DNA from: Clostridia bacterium
GTDB taxonomy: Bacteria > CBDUZB01 > JAGLHV01
Reading direction: 5' to 3'
NCBI GenBank assembly: GCA_030595925.1
Contig: JAUVLC010000099.1
Coordinates: forward strand, 1-8,985
Length of the DNA stretch: 8,985 nt
The notes beneath the pieces are model-generated. The model was not told where the DNA came from. It worked only from the letters and a program-made list of their open reading frames with translations, and ran no database searches. Of the stretch, positions 6,759 through 8,985 are shown in pieces. Within the stretch, counting starts at the first letter, position 1, and each line of letters opens with the position of its first letter. Both the position numbers and the translations under genes were made by a program.

Positions 6759-6780
6759 CTTGCCAACAAACACTTGCCAA
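6759..6780 (-). repeat. Direct repeat TTGGCAAG in the leader after the riboswitch terminator
   Basis: TTGGCAAG occurs at 6780-6773 and again at 6766-6759 on the minus strand, between the terminator and the Shine-Dalgarno of the MshEN gene. Its TGGCAA core can pair with TTGCCA at the aptamer's 3' edge (6814-6809), so it could form an alternative fold in read-through transcripts. This is inference from complementarity only. Confidence 0.45.
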
Positions 6781-6781
6781 T

Positions 6782-6821
6782 AAAAAAAGCCCGATTGCCT
6801 TCATGTCCTGGCAACCCGGCT
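6782..6821 (-). terminator. Riboswitch expression platform: intrinsic terminator
   Basis: The left arm AGCCGGGTTGCC (6821-6810) pairs with GGCAATCGGGCT (6799-6788) in a 12-position stem with one G-G mismatch and one G-T wobble, and a ten-base loop. Seven T's follow (6788-6782). The left arm is itself the conserved 3' segment of the c-di-GMP-I aptamer, so the folded aptamer and the terminator cannot coexist. This predicts that ligand binding prevents termination (ON switch). Confidence 0.8.
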
Positions 6822-6880
6822 AACTCGTCAAAAACGAACCCCGTGGTTTTGCGTCGTACAATCTCTTGTACTTTGCTTTT
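6809..6880 (-). promoter_or_regulatory. c-di-GMP-I (GEMM-I) riboswitch aptamer
   Basis: The minus-strand order of conserved elements fits GEMM-I. GCAAA (6876-6872) is followed by a perfect six-pair hairpin GTACAA/TTGTAC closed by a GAGA (GNRA-type) tetraloop (6871-6856). Next comes the hallmark GACGCAAAaCC (6855-6845), then a variable second hairpin (GGTTCGT pairing ACGAGTT with wobbles, 6840-6822), then AGCCGGGTTGCC (6821-6810), the conserved 3' segment. The tetraloop would dock on the second hairpin in known structures. The outer closing helix on the 5' side is not obvious. A related class (GEMM-Ib) senses cGAMP, and I cannot exclude that ligand. The element lies about 90-150 bases upstream of the MshEN gene; no clear promoter is visible between it and the PorV-like gene, so it may act on read-through or from a weak promoter. 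Confidence 0.82.
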
Positions 6881-6940
6881 ATCAAGCAAAACAATAAAAT
6901 TCTTTCTAAAACCCCATTTTTTCTACTCAATTGAAATATA

Positions 6941-8518
6941 TCACAGGTTTCGCCATTTGTCAACCACTTTTTTATCATTTTTTATTTTTCCTTTTTTGCT
7001 AATTTTTTTCAGGTTTTTCTTTATTCTTTTATTATCCGGATCAAGATCTAATGCCCGTTTATATAAACTTTTTGCTGCTTTCTTATTTCCTAATTTATAA
7101 TAACAATACCCCATACCAGCATACAATTTAGCAGTTTTATACCCCCGTTTCAATGCTATCCTATATTCTTTAATTGCTGTTTGGTATTTTTCTTGTTTGC
7201 AATATTTTTTTCCGTTTTTATAAAATTCTATCCCTATTTCTTTTTTATTCTTATTTTTTTTACTTAGTTTTTTGTTTTTAACTTCCTGCTTTTTTACCTG
7301 TTTCGTTTTACCAACCTTTTGTTTTTTAACAATTTTTTTCTTCTTATTAATCTTTTGTTTTTTAACAACTTTTTTCTTTTTATTAATCTTTTGTTTTTTA
7401 ACAATTTTTTTCTTTTTATTAATCTTTTGTTTTTTAACAACTTTTTTCTTTTTATTAATCTTTTGTTTTTTAACCCTTCGCTTTTCTTTTCCAAACGCTA
7501 CATTGTTTTTTCCAAATTTTAATCCAAAAGATAAGCGGTGGGTATTTCCTAATTCATTAAACGGAACAAAGGCATAATCTAACTGATACACTTTCATATT
7601 TACCCCTAACCCAACAGATAACCCGGTCAAATTATCCTTATCCGAACCTGTTTTCAAATCCTTTCCTATACTTTTGTACCCCATTCGAAAAGAAACCAGC
7701 TTCTTCCAACAGTATTCTCCACCAATATTAAAATTAAAATTCCCCCCTTGTGGTTGATATAAATTCAACCCTATCTTAAGAGCATCAGCTAACAAACTAT
7801 ATCCCAAGCCAAAGTCAAACATCAAGGGTAAATCATGTTTCTCTTTAATAAAAGCTTTTGTTTGTAATCCCAAATTTTTTACTGAACAGGATAAAGTTAA
7901 ATCATTTGCCGGTAAATCATACAATGTCCCTATATCAAAAGCAATGGCATTAGCAGTATAACCCTGTATGTCCTCATGTACTCCTTTCATATTTATACCC
8001 ACATTTAACCCTCCAGCAACCTTACAACCATACGCAGCTATTACTGCCAGGTCATAGGGACGATAAGAACCCAAATTTACTCCATCAGGGTTATCCAGTG
8101 TAGTTTCCTGTATCTGCCCATAATCCAAATAGACGACACCCACACCTAAACCACCCCTGGCTAAAGGTAAGGCATAACCAAAATATCCTGAATTAATACC
8201 TGCTATGTAACTTAAATAAGAAGCGGTAATTTCCCGTTCGGTTATCTCTCCTAATCCTGCCGGATTCCAGTAAATAGCATTAATATCATCTGCTAATGCA
8301 CTATATGCTTCTCCCATACCAACAGGTCTTGCTCCCGCACCTATTTTTAAAAAGTTGAAGGCTGTTGTCCCGGCACCCTCACCGGCAAAACAAAAAATAC
8401 TTTGGAATATATAAAATACGAGGGATGCAATAAAAAAAACCTTCAGTATTAATGCCCGGTTCGTTTTTTTTGCCTGCTTTTGTTTTTTTATAATCTTTTT
8501 CATTTTTTTGCCTAGCAT
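6941..8518 (-). CDS. PorV/UPF0164-family outer-membrane barrel fused to Lys-rich repeats and TPRs
   Basis: 525 residues. A long basic n-region and hydrophobic helix (about 22-42) form a signal peptide ending FCFA at 45. Residues 46-337 are a PorV/PorQ (UPF0164) type beta-barrel: TAFNFLKIGAGARPVGMGEA, ALADDINAIYWNPAGLG, many GLGxG and Y/F-alternating strands, closing with HRLSFGLKFG. Residues about 347-427 are almost only Lys, Gln, Ile, Val and Asn, built from a 12-residue repeat (VKKQKINKKKKV). Residues about 430-497 form two TPR units (KYQTAIKEYRIALKRG; LYAGMGYCYYKLGNKKAAKS). Known PorV proteins end at the barrel, so the spacer and TPR tail, presumably periplasmic, are unusual. AAAGGA six bases before ATG 8518 supports this start over ATG 8503. 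In T9SS organisms PorV receives cargo with C-terminal sorting domains; a candidate cargo is encoded downstream at 4706-6250. Confidence 0.85.
   Translation of the reverse strand: MLGKKMKKIIKKQKQAKKTNRALILKVFFIASLVFYIFQSIFCFAGEGAGTTAFNFLKIGAGARPVGMGEAYSALADDINAIYWNPAGLGEITEREITASYLSYIAGINSGYFGYALPLARGGLGVGVVYLDYGQIQETTLDNPDGVNLGSYRPYDLAVIAAYGCKVAGGLNVGINMKGVHEDIQGYTANAIAFDIGTLYDLPANDLTLSCSVKNLGLQTKAFIKEKHDLPLMFDFGLGYSLLADALKIGLNLYQPQGGNFNFNIGGEYCWKKLVSFRMGYKSIGKDLKTGSDKDNLTGLSVGLGVNMKVYQLDYAFVPFNELGNTHRLSFGLKFGKNNVAFGKEKRRVKKQKINKKKKVVKKQKINKKKKIVKKQKINKKKKVVKKQKINKKKKIVKKQKVGKTKQVKKQEVKNKKLSKKNKNKKEIGIEFYKNGKKYCKQEKYQTAIKEYRIALKRGYKTAKLYAGMGYCYYKLGNKKAAKSLYKRALDLDPDNKRIKKNLKKISKKGKIKNDKKVVDKWRNL
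7316..7474 (-). repeat. 36-bp in-frame tandem repeat, about 4.4 copies
   Basis: On the plus strand the unit begins CTTTTGTTTTTTAACAA and recurs at 7316, 7352, 7388, 7424 and 7460 at exactly 36-base steps. It encodes the 12-residue Lys-rich repeat of the PorV-like protein. Units 1 and 3 have AACAAT where units 2 and 4 have AACAAC, giving alternating Ile and Val. This implies a 72-base unit that was itself duplicated. Confidence 0.95.
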
Positions 8519-8560
8519 TTAAATTCCTTTAAGTGCAGATTCAACCCTGCTCTCTCGAAA

Positions 8561-8811
8561 CATAACGCAAGTATTTTATTTTGTTTATGTGTTTTTGGCC
8601 ACTTCTTTGTTCTTTAACATTTTAGTGGTTTTGTAATCAAAAAAATTTTATTATTGTTACATTTCTTTTTTAAACATAACACGAATTTTCTATTTTAGGT
8701 AGGTGATTTTAGTCACTTCTCTGTTTTTCAGCATTTCAAATAATACTAAAGCCGATTATTTTTTATTGTTATTATATATCTTTTTTAAATATAACACAAG
8801 TTTTTTTAATC
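8561..8811. repeat. Degenerate ~114-bp tandem repeat filling the leader of the PorV-like gene
   Basis: The 308 bases between the PorV-like gene and the transposase contain no gene I can support. They hold a diverged tandem repeat: CATAACGCAA at 8561, CATAACACGA at 8675 and TATAACACAA at 8790, spaced 114 and 115 bases. In-register matches include CACTTCTTTGTTCTTTAACATT against CACTTCTCTGTTTTTCAGCATT, and both full units end in CTTTTTTAAA. The third copy is cut off by the IS edge. The remaining stretch 8519-8560 carries only the Shine-Dalgarno and a small GCAGG/TCTGC hairpin. The repeats are too diverged and too long to be a CRISPR array. Confidence 0.7.
8771..8799 (-). promoter_or_regulatory. 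Sigma70-type promoter upstream of the PorV-like gene
   Basis: TTGTGT (8799-8794) and TATAAT (8776-8771) are 17 bases apart on the minus strand, with a consensus -10. Transcription would start near 8764, leaving a leader of about 245 bases. The equivalent site in the next repeat unit has decayed to TCGTGT-17-TGTAAC, so the promoter belongs to the repeat. Confidence 0.6.
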
Positions 8812-8813
8812 TA

Positions 8814-8985
8814 GTGCTCTGTCTCATTAATTTCTGATAATATAATAATGCCTGCCAAGTTTTTCGCGGGCAATGTTCTTTGTAAATTGCCAGGATACAG
8901 TAGCTTTTTGCCGGTTACGTTGTTTTGCCCAAGCAAGTACTTCACGAGAGAATTTAGTCATAGTTGCTATCCGACGGTCAAGACA
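8814..8985 (-). mobile_element. IS630-family insertion sequence, one end
   Basis: The transposase 3' end lies 13 bases inside a probable element edge. The plus-strand end GTGCTCTGTCTCATTAA, preceded by TA at 8812-8813, fits IS630-type elements, which insert at TA. The other end lies outside the window, so the terminal inverted repeat cannot be confirmed. Confidence 0.6.
8827..8985 (-). CDS. IS630-family transposase, C-terminal 52 residues
   Basis: Open from the window edge to TAA at 8829-8827. The peptide CLDRRIATMTKFSREVLAWA continues with KQRNRQKATVSWQFTKNIAR and ends EKLGRHYYIIRN. This matches the C-terminal end of IS630-type DDE transposases, which typically read RRI...REV.AW...RN....V.WQFT...AR.KL.R.Y. 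The catalytic DDE residues lie upstream of the window edge. The visible part is undamaged; completeness cannot be judged. Confidence 0.85.
   Translation of the reverse strand, partial: CLDRRIATMTKFSREVLAWAKQRNRQKATVSWQFTKNIAREKLGRHYYIIRN

Noticed and set aside
6761-6780. Possible sigma54 promoter (TTGGCAAG ... TTGGCA)
   Set aside because: The GG and GC dinucleotides are 13 bases apart, not 10, and the element lies just after a terminator; better explained as a short direct repeat.
6653-6889. Minus-strand ORF of 78 residues across the riboswitch
   Set aside because: It runs through the aptamer, terminator and Shine-Dalgarno of the MshEN gene in another frame and has no recognisable features.
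7316-7474. CRISPR-like array
   Set aside because: The 36-base units are contiguous without spacers and in frame with a protein.
7272-7577. Plus-strand ORFs rich in Phe and Leu over the repeat region
   Set aside because: They are the antisense of the AAA/AAG-rich lysine repeat of the PorV-like gene, with no start signal or domain.
8590-8760. Tiny ORFs in the repeat units beginning MLKN(K/R)EV
   Set aside because: They are only 11-14 codons, differ in length between copies and have no Shine-Dalgarno; probably incidental to the repeat.

Overview
The window is AT-rich, and every gene I can support lies on the minus strand, so transcription runs from high to low coordinates. It reads as a piece of chromosome from a diderm (Gram-negative-type) bacterium. 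It encodes an outer-membrane secretin, a PorV/UPF0164-type beta-barrel and an exported protein ending in a FlgD/Por-sorting-like domain. This combination with a Tad pilus locus recalls little-cultivated lineages (Omnitrophota, Elusimicrobiota or FCB-like groups). The taxonomic guess is an inference of low confidence.

Layout in the direction of transcription. (a) 8985-8814: the 3' end of an IS630-family transposase and the element's edge. (b) 8811-8519: a gene-poor leader made of degenerate ~114-bp tandem repeats with a good sigma70-type promoter (8771-8799). (c) 8518-6941: a PorV-like outer-membrane barrel fused to a lysine-rich 12-residue repeat tract and two TPRs. (d) 6880-6782: a c-di-GMP-I (GEMM-I) riboswitch aptamer whose 3' part overlaps an intrinsic terminator. 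(e) 6723-6472: a small protein that is essentially only a MshEN (T2SSE_N) domain, a family known to bind c-di-GMP. (f) 6383-6323: a terminator closing that unit, directly abutting a near-consensus promoter (TTGACT-17-TATAGT). (g) 6250 to the window start: a long Tad/Flp pilus operon.

The Tad operon encodes, in order: a secreted 514-residue protein with a CBM9/DOMON-like N-terminus and a FlgD-like C-terminus; a membrane-anchored 182-residue protein; a Flp-like pilin coupled to it by ATGA; a TadE-like protein; a TadG-like protein; a second TadE-like protein; a small cysteine-rich protein; a second Flp pilin; CpaB; and the N-terminal part of the CpaC secretin. The pilus ATPase, platform proteins and peptidase are not visible and presumably lie beyond position 1. 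Two pilin-like genes and one gene for each 55-59-residue product are absent from simple ORF lists and were found by reading the gaps.

The most interesting observation is the pairing of a c-di-GMP riboswitch with a free-standing c-di-GMP-binding-type domain, next to a surface-pilus operon. The second messenger may be sensed both in the mRNA and by the protein it controls, and the protein could link c-di-GMP to pilus or secretion machinery. The riboswitch architecture suggests an ON switch, because the terminator's left arm is part of the aptamer.
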